From contig JAKIUQ010000002.1 of assembly GCA_021647465.1 (NCBI GenBank), forward strand, positions 186,001 through 250,000: a stretch of DNA of 64,000 nt, given 5' to 3'. Under the pieces are notes generated by a model, which was given only the letters and a program-made list of their open reading frames with translations, was not told the DNA's origin and did not search any database. This document shows, piece after piece, positions 50,595 through 60,007 of this stretch; within the stretch, counting starts at the first letter, position 1, and the number at the start of each line of letters is the position of its first letter. The DNA is from Emcibacter sp. (GTDB lineage: Bacteria > Pseudomonadota > Alphaproteobacteria > Sphingomonadales > Emcibacteraceae). A program made the position numbers and the translations under genes.

Positions 50595-52973
50595 ATGAGC
50601 ATTCCAGAAATATTTCAAACAATGTCTTACGGCCCGGCGTCGGAGGACTCCGGCTATGTTCAGGATTGGCTGAAAAAACATGAGGATGGCTTTAAATTAT
50701 TCATCAATGGCAAATGGGTGCGTCCGCTGTCATCGGGTAAATTTATGGATAGCCACAATCCGGCCACCGGCGATTTTCTGGCAAAAGTTTCCGTAGCGGG
50801 CGAGGATGATGTGGATGCGGCGGTAAAGGCGGCGGCGAAAGCCTTTCCCAAATGGTCAAAGTTGCCGGGCCATGCCCGGGCAAAATATCTTTATACTTTG
50901 GCGCGGCTCCTTCAAAAAACATCGCGTTTTATGTCGGTTCTGGAAACATTGGATAACGGCAAGCCGATCCGTGAAAGCCGCGATTTTGACGTGCCTGTGG
51001 CGGCGCGGCATTTTTATTATCATGCGGGCTGGGCGCAGATCATGGATCAGGAGTTTCCCGATCAGGTGCCGCTTGGGGTCGTGGGGCAGGTGATCCCCTG
51101 GAATTTCCCCCTGTTGATGATGGCGTGGAAGATCGCGCCGGCCATTGCGGCGGGCAATTGTGTGGTGCTGAAACCTGCTGAATATACCAGTCTTACCGCC
51201 CTGTATTTTGCCGAATTATGCGAAGAGGCCGGATTGCCGCCGGGGGTTGTTAATATTGTCACCGGGGCGGGGGATACGGGCGCTCATATGGTCAATCATC
51301 CGGATATTGCCAAGATTGCCTTTACCGGTTCGACCGGCGTTGGCCGGTATATTCGGGAAGCAACGGCGGGATCAGGCAAAAAACTGACGCTGGAACTTGG
51401 CGGGAAATCCCCCTTCATCGTGTTTGAAGATGCGGATATTGACGGGGCCGTCGAAGGGCTTGTCGATGCCATCTGGTTTAATCAGGGACAGGTTTGCTGC
51501 GCCGGATCCCGCCTGTTGGTCGAAGAAGGCATTGCGGATAAATTGATTGAAAAAGTCAAAGTCCGTTTGAATAAATTCAGGCTCGGGAATCCCTTGGACA
51601 AAACGGTGGATATGGGCGCTATTGTCGACCCGGTGCAATTGTCGCGTATCACTGAAATGGTTCAAAAAGGCAAAGAGGAAGGCGCGGAAATATGGCAGCC
51701 GGATATTGAATATCCTGAAAAGGGTTGTTTTTATCCGCCCACGTTAATCACCAATGTCAGTCCGGGCAATATTGTGGTGCGCGAAGAAATATTCGGCCCT
51801 GTCCTGTGCGTGATGACATTCCGCACCTTAAAAGAAGCGGCGGATCTTGCCAATAATACGCGGTTTGGTTTGGCGGCGAGTGTCTGGTCTGAAAATATTA
51901 ACCGGGCCCTGGAAGTATCAAGTCAGATCAAGGCCGGCGTTGTCTGGGTCAATACGACAAATCAACTGGATGCGGCATGTGGTTTTGGCGGCTACCGTGA
52001 GAGTGGTTTTGGCCGTGAGGGCGGCAAAGAAGGCATGTATGAATATCTGAAGGTCAAAGGCGAGTGGACATCGGAAAAAGGCAATCTCATAGAAAGCCCG
52101 GCAGAGCAAAATTCGGTTAACCGGGATAATATGATAGACCGGACCGCAAAAAATTATGTCGGCGGCAAGCAGGCCCGGCCCGACGGCGGTAATACGCGCA
52201 TTATCCTGACTCATAATGGAAAAATAGCAGGCAGAGTGGGCGAGGGCAACCGCAAGGATATTCGCAACGCGGTGGAGGCGGCCTTTAAAAACCCCGGCTG
52301 GTCATCGACCACGGCCCATGCCCGGGCGCAGGTCATCTATTATATGGCGGAAAATATGAGCTACCGCGAAAATGAAATGATAATGCAGCTGACAAAACTT
52401 GCCGGGGTCAGTAAAAAGGCGGCAAAGGCGGAATTTGACATGGCGATCAGCCGCCTGTTCAGCTATGCCGCCTGGGCCGATAAATATGATGGTATGGTTC
52501 ATACCCCGCCGGTACAGAATGTGGCCCTTGCGGTCAATGAGCCGATCGGCATCATGGGCATTATCTGCCCTGATGTGATGCCTTTATTGTCTTTCATATC
52601 TTTGGTGGCGCCGGTTATCGCCATGGGCAACCGGGCCGTTGTCATTCCCTCAGAACGCTATCCATTGATTGCAACAGACTTTTACCAGATTCTGGAAACA
52701 TCGGATCTTCCGGCGGGGGTTATTAATATCGTAACGGGTGATCGGGATATCCTGTCTGAGGTGATGGCAAAACATGATCAGCTGGACGCGATCTGGTACC
52801 ATGGCTCTGCGGCGGGCAGCAAAATGGTCGAGCGGGAAAGTGCGGCAAATCTGAAACGCACATGGGTCAATGATGGCCGCGCGCGGGACTGGATGTCCCT
52901 CCACGGCGAGGGCCGGCGTTTCCTGCGCGAGGCAACACAGGTGAAAAATATCTGGTTGCCCTATGGGGATTAA
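50595..52973 (+). CDS. ALDH16-type two-domain aldehyde dehydrogenase
   Basis: This 792-residue protein has two aldehyde dehydrogenase domains, the layout of the ALDH16 family. Domain 1 (about 30-490) is complete: VIPWNFPLLMMAWKIAPA, the NAD loop AFTGSTGVGR, the glutamate in LELGGKSPF, and the catalytic cysteine C301 in NQGQVCCAGSR. Domain 2 (about 520-792) covers only the nucleotide-binding half and lacks a GQxC loop, so it should not be catalytic on its own. It ends in TQVKNIWLPYGD. Directly after deoC it probably oxidises acetaldehyde to acetate, though the true substrate is inferred. nupC follows after 72 bases. Confidence 0.92.
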   Translation: MSIPEIFQTMSYGPASEDSGYVQDWLKKHEDGFKLFINGKWVRPLSSGKFMDSHNPATGDFLAKVSVAGEDDVDAAVKAAAKAFPKWSKLPGHARAKYLYTLARLLQKTSRFMSVLETLDNGKPIRESRDFDVPVAARHFYYHAGWAQIMDQEFPDQVPLGVVGQVIPWNFPLLMMAWKIAPAIAAGNCVVLKPAEYTSLTALYFAELCEEAGLPPGVVNIVTGAGDTGAHMVNHPDIAKIAFTGSTGVGRYIREATAGSGKKLTLELGGKSPFIVFEDADIDGAVEGLVDAIWFNQGQVCCAGSRLLVEEGIADKLIEKVKVRLNKFRLGNPLDKTVDMGAIVDPVQLSRITEMVQKGKEEGAEIWQPDIEYPEKGCFYPPTLITNVSPGNIVVREEIFGPVLCVMTFRTLKEAADLANNTRFGLAASVWSENINRALEVSSQIKAGVVWVNTTNQLDAACGFGGYRESGFGREGGKEGMYEYLKVKGEWTSEKGNLIESPAEQNSVNRDNMIDRTAKNYVGGKQARPDGGNTRIILTHNGKIAGRVGEGNRKDIRNAVEAAFKNPGWSSTTAHARAQVIYYMAENMSYRENEMIMQLTKLAGVSKKAAKAEFDMAISRLFSYAAWADKYDGMVHTPPVQNVALAVNEPIGIMGIICPDVMPLLSFISLVAPVIAMGNRAVVIPSERYPLIATDFYQILETSDLPAGVINIVTGDRDILSEVMAKHDQLDAIWYHGSAAGSKMVERESAANLKRTWVNDGRARDWMSLHGEGRRFLREATQVKNIWLPYGD

Positions 52974-53045
52974 AGCCTAATGATAAAACATAGAGTCAGA
53001 AGGAAACACTGACAGATAATAAAAATCGGGAGAGGAATTGGCATC

Positions 53046-54281
53046 ATGCTGATCAGTATAGTGGGAATTATTGTAATATTGGGGCTGGCATTTCTATTGT
53101 CGGGGGATAAGAAAAACATCAACTTGCGGGTTGTGGGTAGTGCTTTTCTGTTGCAGTTGGCGATCGCGGCCTTTGTGCTCGTGACGCCCATTGGCAAGGG
53201 CATCCTGCAGGGCATGTCCAACGGCGTGAACAGGGTCATTAATTATTCCAATGTGGGCATAGAATTTCTGTTCGGCGGCTTGGCGGATATGAATAATATG
53301 GGCTTTATCTTTGTGGTCAAGGTTCTGCCGATCATCATTTTTGCCTCGGCTTTGATGGCGGTGCTTTATCATCTTCATATTATGCAATGGGTGGTCAAGA
53401 TTTTTGGTGGTCTGCTTCATTGGATCATTGGCACCAAGCGTGTCGAGTCCCTTTGTGGGGCGGCGAATATTTTCCTGGGGCAGACAGAGGCACCTCTGGT
53501 CATCCGGCCTTATTTGGGCAAAGTGAGTGAGGCGCAATTCTTCACCATTATGGTTTCTGGTCTGGCGTCCATTTCGGGGACGATTCTGGCGGGTTATGCG
53601 GCCCTGGGCGTCAGTATGGATTATCTGATTGCCGCGAGCTTCATGGCGGCTCCGGGCGGTCTTTTGATGGCAAAAATCATCATGCCTGATACAGAGCCGG
53701 AAGAAACGGACGAGCATCTATTGGAGGTCGATAGTTATGACGAGGGCGCAGAAAAGCCTGCTAATGTGATTGAGGCGGCGGCAAATGGCGCGGCCGATGG
53801 CCTGAAACTGGCGGCGAATATCGGGGCCATGTTATTGGCCTTTGTGGCCTTGATTGCCATGCTTAACGGGATGCTTGGCGGCATTGGCAGCTGGTTCGGT
53901 TACGGCGACCTGACGTTTAATTATATTCTAGGGGTTATATTCTCGCCGTTGATGTTCGTCATGGGTATTCCCTGGGCAGAGGCCCATATTGCCGGAAATC
54001 TGATTGGCACCAAATTAATTCTTAATGAATTTGTGGCTTTTGTGGAATTGGCAAAATTACCTGACGGATCATTAAGCCCGAATTCAGTGATGATTGTGAC
54101 ATTTGCTCTTTGCGGATTTGCAAATCTCAGCTCCATTGCCATATTGATGGGCGGCTTCGGCGTGTTGGTGCCCAAAAGGCGGCATTTGATCGCCAAATGG
54201 GGGTTGAAAGCCGTGGCGGCAGGCTCCCTGTCAAATTTTATGAGTGCGGCACTTGCAGGCTTGCTGATTGCCAGTGTGTGA
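53046..54281 (+). CDS. nupC: concentrative nucleoside transporter NupC
   Basis: NupC imports nucleosides across the inner membrane with protons or sodium. The 411-residue protein has eight to ten helices with the CNT signature GQTEAPLVIRPYLGKVSEAQ, SGLASISGTILAGYAALGV and, later, GIPWAEAHIAGNLIGTKLILNEF (shown in part). The FALCGFANLSSIAI segment is the second half-helix pair that forms the substrate site. It is the last gene of the deo operon. About 400 bases with no gene separate it from the TonB receptor on the same strand, so a shared transcript is uncertain. Confidence 0.96.
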   Translation: MLISIVGIIVILGLAFLLSGDKKNINLRVVGSAFLLQLAIAAFVLVTPIGKGILQGMSNGVNRVINYSNVGIEFLFGGLADMNNMGFIFVVKVLPIIIFASALMAVLYHLHIMQWVVKIFGGLLHWIIGTKRVESLCGAANIFLGQTEAPLVIRPYLGKVSEAQFFTIMVSGLASISGTILAGYAALGVSMDYLIAASFMAAPGGLLMAKIIMPDTEPEETDEHLLEVDSYDEGAEKPANVIEAAANGAADGLKLAANIGAMLLAFVALIAMLNGMLGGIGSWFGYGDLTFNYILGVIFSPLMFVMGIPWAEAHIAGNLIGTKLILNEFVAFVELAKLPDGSLSPNSVMIVTFALCGFANLSSIAILMGGFGVLVPKRRHLIAKWGLKAVAAGSLSNFMSAALAGLLIASV

Positions 54282-54698
54282 ATATTTTTTTCCCAATGAG
54301 TAAAATATAATGCTTTCAAAGGCTTGTGCGATATTTGTTATTTTAACAGTTTAAAATGCCTCTGATTCGTTTTTATCCTGGTGGGTTATGATGACGTTCT
54401 GAAAAACTGATCGAGCTGTCATAAAATCGTTACATCCACAGAATATAAGGTCTTTAAGGTTAAAAATACGGCCTTGGCGCTTACTGATTTTGATGTATTT
54501 TTTATCTGCGTAACCGATAAATATATTATATGCTGTTTTTAGGGATATGAATTTGACTTTTTGGTAAAAATATTTAAAGTTTGTACCCAATAAATACAAT
54601 TCCGGAGATATACTCCGTTAAAAACAAGAAGCTGCCCCATACTGCTGCGTATAATTTTGTATGGGACTGAAATTCAATCAATCCGAAAGGGAGAGAAA
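54282..54698 (+). promoter_or_regulatory. leader and control region of the TonB receptor gene
   Basis: This AT-rich spacer of about 400 bases contains no supported gene. Near the receptor are two inverted repeats: CGGAG-ATATA-CTCCG (54603-54617) and CCCATAC/GTATGGG (54636-54642 and 54659-54665), the latter enclosing a TATAAT (54650-54655). Either could be an operator or an mRNA structure. AAAGGGAGAG gives the receptor a strong ribosome binding site. Confidence 0.45.
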
Positions 54699-57600
54699 AT
54701 GACCAGCCTAAAATCCAATATAAAAGGCCTGATGATGAGCTCCGCGCTCAGATCCAGTCTTTTCAACACATCCGCCGCCGTGGCAATTGCCCTTGCCTCT
54801 GCCACGACTTTTGCCATTCAGGCCGAAGCGCAAGTGACCACATCTACTCTTAAAGGTACGGTTACGGCGGCCGGCGCACCGGTTGCGAATGCAACCGTTG
54901 TGATTGTTCATACTCCTTCGGGCAGCCGCAAGACGCTTACCACGGGCGCTAATGGCGGGTACAATGTATCTGGCCTGCGTGTTGGTGGCCCCTACAGCAT
55001 TACCGTAACATCTGACAAGGGCAACAGTACAGTCGAAGATGTGTATCTTACGCTTGGCGGTGTTTCGACAATCCCGGTGAATGTGTCTGCTGATACGGGG
55101 TCTTTGGAAGAGATTGTTGTTACGGGCACGGCCCTGAGCGGCGGCATCCAGATGGGCGCGGGATCATCCATTGACCAAAGAGCCATGGACGGCATTCCGG
55201 CGACGGGCCGTGATTTTGCCGATTATGTCAAAATCAACCCCATGATTAACCTTGATCCAACAGATAACCTTGTTGGCATTAGTGTTGCGGGTACCAATAA
55301 CAGATTTAACAGCCTGACCATTGACGGTGTGGCACAAAATGATGACTTTGGCCTGAATGCCAATGGCCAGCCGGGGCAACGTAATACTATTTCAATGGAT
55401 GTGATTGATCAGATCGCCATTAATATTGCCCCATTCGATGTTCAGTATAACGGTTTTCAGGGCGCGAATTTTAACGTCGTGACCAAATCAGGAACCAATG
55501 AACTTCATGGTTCCGTATATGGCTTTCTGCGCAACGACAGCCTGTCCGGAAACAGCAGTACCGACCGTGACGGCGTTGAAAATGATAATCTTATTTCCGA
55601 ATTCAGTGAAAAAATCTGGGGCGCGACCCTTGGCGGACCAATCATAAAAGACAAATTATTCTTTATGCTGGGTTACGAGGAATTTTCATCCTCGACCCCG
55701 ATTACGACGGGGCCGGAAGGCAGCAGCTTTGGTAATATTGTTGAAGGTGTGACCCAGGCCGATCTTGACCGGGCCGCAGACATCGCCCAGAATGTATATG
55801 GATTTGATGCGGGACGTTTTGGTGACTTTGACAGTCTGAAAGAAGATGACCGCAAGATATTTGCCAAACTGGACTGGAATATTAACGAAGACCACAGGGC
55901 ATCCCTGACCTATCAAAATACCAAGGGCAACAAAATCTTCATTCGTAACACCAATGCCCGTTTCGGTGATATTTCACTGCCATCCGCTTGGTATGACAAG
56001 GTTGAGGAAATTGAAACTTATTCCTTGCAGGTCTTCTCTGACTGGAGCGACAATTTCTCAACAGAGTTAAAAGTCAGCAAGAAAGATCAGATTACTCAGC
56101 AGAATCCCTTGTTCGGCGGTGATTTTGCGCAAGTGGAAATTGACGTGGGCAGTGCCAGTATTTTTCTTGGCCCTGATCAGTTCCGTCATGCCAACTTCCT
56201 GAAGAATAATGCCTGGGGCGCAAAATTCAAGGCAACCTATATTGCCGGTGACCATGAAATTTCAGCGGGTATTGAATATGATGTCTTTGATGTCTTTAAC
56301 CTGTTTATCCCGGGAAGCGAAGGTGTCTATGAATTTGACGGACTTGATAATTTTGAAGCAAGAATTGCCCGTGACTTCTCTTATACCAATGCCTTTACTA
56401 ATGTGGAAGAAGATGGCGGCGCGGCTTTCTCAACAAAACAACTCACTCTGTATCTTCAGGATGTCTGGACAGTCAATGAGAAGTTAAGCTTGCAGCTTGG
56501 TGTGCGTTTTGAGCGTTACTCAACCGGTGACAAGCCCGCCTTTAACCAGAGTTTCTTTGACAAATATGGTTTTGGCAATGACGCGACGCTGGACGGGAAA
56601 AACATCTTCCTGCCCCGTTTTGGCTTTAATTATGCCTATGACGAAAGAACCACGATCCGCGGCGGCGTTGGCCTGTTCAGCGGGGGTAGCCCCAATGTGT
56701 GGATTTCCAATAATTATACCAATGATGGCGTAACCATTGTTAATGCTGATTTGAGTGGTCTTGACCCCGCAGTATATCTTGAGAATGTGAATGGATTTGA
56801 TATTCCGCAAGCTGTTCAGGATACATTGGCACAGGGCAATGGTTCGGTTAACTATCTGAACCCTGATTTCAAACTGCCATCCAGTTGGAAGATCAATCTG
56901 GCCGTCGAACATGAATTTAACCTTGGTGAAACCCTTGGTGATGGCTATCGGGTAACCGCGGAAGCCTTGATTACCACGGTTCAAAATGCCACCAACTGGG
57001 AAGAACTGCGGGCAAACACGCAGATTGGAACGGCCCCGGACGGACGCCCTATATATAATCGTGAAGGCCGCAGATCCTTTGATCTGGGCCTGATTAACAC
57101 GACGCAGGGCGGGGCAGAGGTATTCAGCCTGTCTTTACAGAAAGAATATGACAATGGTGTCAGCTTTTCAGCGGCCTATACCAATACCAGTGCGCGTGAA
57201 GTTAATCCGGGAACAAGTTCTACGGCAACCTCCAACTTTGGTAAGGTTGGGGTTTCAGACCGCAATAACTTTGAACTTGCAACGTCCGTGTTCGAGAATA
57301 AGCATCGCTTTATCTTGAATCTGAATTATGTGACAGAGTTTGTTGATGATCTGGAAACACGTTTTGGTTTCTTCTTTGAAACCCGTTCTGGCCGCCCATA
57401 TAGTTATACATATGATCAGGCCAGCAGCAGCCGCGACATTCCTTTTGGCGGCGGCGCTGAATTTGAACGCCGTGACCGTCAGCTGATTTATGTGCCGACT
57501 GCGGGTGATACCACTATGTGTTATTCAGGGTGTGTTGTGGATGGTGACGCGACAGCAAGTGCAGTTACCGAAGCTGAGTTTCTTGCGTTTATTGAGGAAG

Positions 57601-57941
57601 CAGGCCTTGGCGAATACGCCGGCAGTATCCTGCCGCGTAACACGCAGCGTAACCCTTGGTATTCCAAGTTGGACTTCCGCTTCACGCAAGAAATTCCGGG
57701 TCTTATGGATGGTCACAAAGGTCTGTTTACCTTTGATATTACCAACCTGACCAATCTGCTGAACAACAAATGGGGCCGTTTTGAACAGACTGGTTTTCCT
57801 AATCTGGAAAGACTGGGCCGGGTGAGTATTACCGATGATAATCGTTATGTCCTTACGCGGTTCAATGGTATTGGCAATCCTCGCCTGAATACATTGGCTT
57901 CTGTATGGAGAATGCGTCTTGGGGTGAAATACTCTTTCTAG
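54699..57941 (+). CDS. Oar-like TonB-dependent outer-membrane receptor
   Basis: The 1080-residue precursor from 54699 has a signal peptide (about 1-45, ending TFAIQAEAQ), then a carboxypeptidase-regulatory-like domain (about 47-130, LKGTVTAAGAPVANATV). A TonB-box-like stretch (SLEEIVVTGTAL) and a plug with NRFNSLTIDGVAQNDDFGLN follow. A large beta-barrel ends in MRLGVKYSF with the terminal phenylalanine. This architecture is the Oar/TBDT type for large or complex substrates. No SusD partner is present. The substrate is unknown; its neighbours (nupC upstream, acs downstream) suggest nucleosides, nucleotides or DNA fragments, but this is speculative. The frame also opens at 54657, but the strong ribosome binding site favours 54699. 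Confidence 0.92.
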   Translation: MTSLKSNIKGLMMSSALRSSLFNTSAAVAIALASATTFAIQAEAQVTTSTLKGTVTAAGAPVANATVVIVHTPSGSRKTLTTGANGGYNVSGLRVGGPYSITVTSDKGNSTVEDVYLTLGGVSTIPVNVSADTGSLEEIVVTGTALSGGIQMGAGSSIDQRAMDGIPATGRDFADYVKINPMINLDPTDNLVGISVAGTNNRFNSLTIDGVAQNDDFGLNANGQPGQRNTISMDVIDQIAINIAPFDVQYNGFQGANFNVVTKSGTNELHGSVYGFLRNDSLSGNSSTDRDGVENDNLISEFSEKIWGATLGGPIIKDKLFFMLGYEEFSSSTPITTGPEGSSFGNIVEGVTQADLDRAADIAQNVYGFDAGRFGDFDSLKEDDRKIFAKLDWNINEDHRASLTYQNTKGNKIFIRNTNARFGDISLPSAWYDKVEEIETYSLQVFSDWSDNFSTELKVSKKDQITQQNPLFGGDFAQVEIDVGSASIFLGPDQFRHANFLKNNAWGAKFKATYIAGDHEISAGIEYDVFDVFNLFIPGSEGVYEFDGLDNFEARIARDFSYTNAFTNVEEDGGAAFSTKQLTLYLQDVWTVNEKLSLQLGVRFERYSTGDKPAFNQSFFDKYGFGNDATLDGKNIFLPRFGFNYAYDERTTIRGGVGLFSGGSPNVWISNNYTNDGVTIVNADLSGLDPAVYLENVNGFDIPQAVQDTLAQGNGSVNYLNPDFKLPSSWKINLAVEHEFNLGETLGDGYRVTAEALITTVQNATNWEELRANTQIGTAPDGRPIYNREGRRSFDLGLINTTQGGAEVFSLSLQKEYDNGVSFSAAYTNTSAREVNPGTSSTATSNFGKVGVSDRNNFELATSVFENKHRFILNLNYVTEFVDDLETRFGFFFETRSGRPYSYTYDQASSSRDIPFGGGAEFERRDRQLIYVPTAGDTTMCYSGCVVDGDATASAVTEAEFLAFIEEAGLGEYAGSILPRNTQRNPWYSKLDFRFTQEIPGLMDGHKGLFTFDITNLTNLLNNKWGRFEQTGFPNLERLGRVSITDDNRYVLTRFNGIGNPRLNTLASVWRMRLGVKYSF

Positions 57942-57960
57942 GACGCCGTAAAGCACTTTG

Positions 57961-57992
57961 AAAAAGGATGACTTCGGTCATCCTTTTTTTTT
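57961..57992 (+). terminator. TonB receptor gene terminator with cUUCGg loop
   Basis: AAAAAGGATGAC-ttcg-GTCATCC is followed by nine T. The C(TTCG)G tetraloop is exceptionally stable in RNA, making this a textbook intrinsic terminator 20 bases after the receptor stop. Confidence 0.95.
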
Positions 57993-58058
57993 CGACTTTT
58001 TTTTCGGATTTTTTTGCTATATTGTCCCTGACGGCCACAATAATATTCAGGAAATACC

Positions 58059-60002
58059 ATGACAGATGCAATCACTTATGACGTTCCCGCAGAATTTGCC
58101 AGGAATAGCCATATGGATAATGACAAATATCTCGCCCTTTATCAGCAGTCCATAGATGATCCTGAAACATTCTGGGGCGAGATGGGCAGGCGTCTTGACT
58201 GGATCAAGCCTTATACCGAGGTTAAGGACACGTCATTCGCCAAAGATGACCTTCATATCAATTGGTATAAGGACGGCACTTTGAATGTGAGTGTCAATTG
58301 CATTGACCGTCATTTGCCCGCGCGCGCCGATCAGACGGCGATCATTTTCGAGCGGGATGACCCGTCAATTTCACGCGAGATCACCTATCAAACTCTTTAC
58401 GAAGAAGTCTGCCGTTTTGCCAATGTTCTGAAATCGCGCGGCGTGAAAAAAGGCGATCGGGTGACGCTTTATATGCCCATGATACCAGAGGCGACTTACG
58501 CCATGCTGGCCTGCGCCCGTATCGGGGCGGTTCATTCGGTGGTTTTCGGCGGTTTTTCCCCCGATGCCTTGGCGGGACGGCTTAAAGATTGTGACAGCCA
58601 TGTGGTGATCACCGCCGATCAGGGTTTGCGCGGCGGCCGCACGGTGCCCCTTAAAACCAATGTGGACGAAGCCTTGACGCACGGCGGCGTTATGGTCAAA
58701 AGCGTCATCGTGGTACGTAACGGCGGCGATGAGGTTGCCATGAAAGAAGGCCGAGATATCTGGTATCAGGACGAAGCCAAAAATCAGGCGGCAGAATGCC
58801 CGCCAGAAGAAATGAACGCGGAAGACCCTCTGTTCATTCTGTATACGTCCGGCTCCACGGGCCAGCCCAAGGGCGTTCTGCATACCACGGGCGGTTATCT
58901 GGTTTATGCGTCTCTGACCCATGAATTGGTCTTTGATTATAAGGACGGTGATATCTACTGGTGTACGGCCGATGTGGGCTGGGTCACGGGTCACAGCTAT
59001 ATCGTTTATGGCCCGCTGGCCAACGGCGCGACAACGCTTGTTTTCGAAGGTATCCCCACCTGGCCCGATGCCTCACGTTTCTGGCAGGTTTGCGAAAAAC
59101 ACAAGGTTAATATTTTTTATACCGCCCCCACCGCGCTTCGGGCTTTGATGGGGCAGGGCGATGAATATGTCAACGGCTGCGACCTGTCGTCCCTGCGTGT
59201 GCTGGGCACCGTGGGGGAGCCGATAAACCCCGAAGCCTGGAACTGGTATTATAAAGTGGTCGGCAAGGAAAGATGCCCGATCGTTGACACATGGTGGCAG
59301 ACGGAAACCGGCGGCATTATGATCACGCCGCTGCCCGGTGCCACGGCATTAAAGCCGGGGTCGGCCACGCGGCCTTTCTTTGGTGTTCAGCTCGAACTGG
59401 TTGATGGGGACGGTAATATTCTGGAGGGCGTGGCAGAGGGTAATCTGGTGATCACCGACAGCTGGCCCGGCCAGATGCGCAGCGTCTACGGCGACCATGA
59501 TCGTTTTGTCATGACCTATTTTTCCACTTACGAAGGCAAATATTTCACCGGTGACGGCTGCCGGCGGGACGCGGACGGCTATTACTGGATCACGGGACGG
59601 GTGGATGACGTGATTAATGTCTCCGGTCACCGCATGGGCACGGCAGAGGTCGAAAGCGCCCTTGTCGCGCATGCCGATGTGGCTGAAGCCGCAGTTGTGG
59701 GCTATCCCCATGATATTAAGGGGCAAGGCATATATGCCTATGTCACCCTGATGGCGGGGGTTGATCCGGACAAGGAATCGCACCAAATGCTGAAAAAATG
59801 GGTCCGCAAGGAAATCGGCCCGATCGCGACGCCGGATCATATTCAATTTGCGCCGGCCTTGCCCAAAACAAGATCCGGCAAGATCATGCGCCGCATATTA
59901 CGCAAAGTCGCCGCCAATGAACATGACGGGCTTGGCGATATATCAACCCTTGCCGACCCGTCCGTGGTCGAAGATATTATCGCCAACCGCCAAAATAAGT
60001 AA
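58059..60002 (+). CDS. acs: acetyl-CoA synthetase
   Basis: Acs activates acetate with ATP and CoA. The 647-residue protein is full length with the AMP-binding motif FILYTSGSTGQPKGVLHTTG, WCTADVGWVTGHSYIVYGPL, and the late DTWWQTETGGIMITPLPG and the acetylation-site region LPKTRSGKIMRRILRK. The conserved lysine there is the usual Pat/Sir2 regulation target. It could take up acetate made by the deoC-ALDH16 route encoded about 7 kb upstream. It converges with the SSS symporter gene 5 bases away. Confidence 0.97.
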   Translation: MTDAITYDVPAEFARNSHMDNDKYLALYQQSIDDPETFWGEMGRRLDWIKPYTEVKDTSFAKDDLHINWYKDGTLNVSVNCIDRHLPARADQTAIIFERDDPSISREITYQTLYEEVCRFANVLKSRGVKKGDRVTLYMPMIPEATYAMLACARIGAVHSVVFGGFSPDALAGRLKDCDSHVVITADQGLRGGRTVPLKTNVDEALTHGGVMVKSVIVVRNGGDEVAMKEGRDIWYQDEAKNQAAECPPEEMNAEDPLFILYTSGSTGQPKGVLHTTGGYLVYASLTHELVFDYKDGDIYWCTADVGWVTGHSYIVYGPLANGATTLVFEGIPTWPDASRFWQVCEKHKVNIFYTAPTALRALMGQGDEYVNGCDLSSLRVLGTVGEPINPEAWNWYYKVVGKERCPIVDTWWQTETGGIMITPLPGATALKPGSATRPFFGVQLELVDGDGNILEGVAEGNLVITDSWPGQMRSVYGDHDRFVMTYFSTYEGKYFTGDGCRRDADGYYWITGRVDDVINVSGHRMGTAEVESALVAHADVAEAAVVGYPHDIKGQGIYAYVTLMAGVDPDKESHQMLKKWVRKEIGPIATPDHIQFAPALPKTRSGKIMRRILRKVAANEHDGLGDISTLADPSVVEDIIANRQNK

Positions 60003-60007
60003 CGTGG

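Noticed and set aside
54351..54599. 82-residue minus-strand frame in the spacer before the TonB receptor
   Set aside because: It is AT-rich, has no ribosome binding site or recognisable motif, and its K/I/F-rich composition fits random AT-rich sequence.
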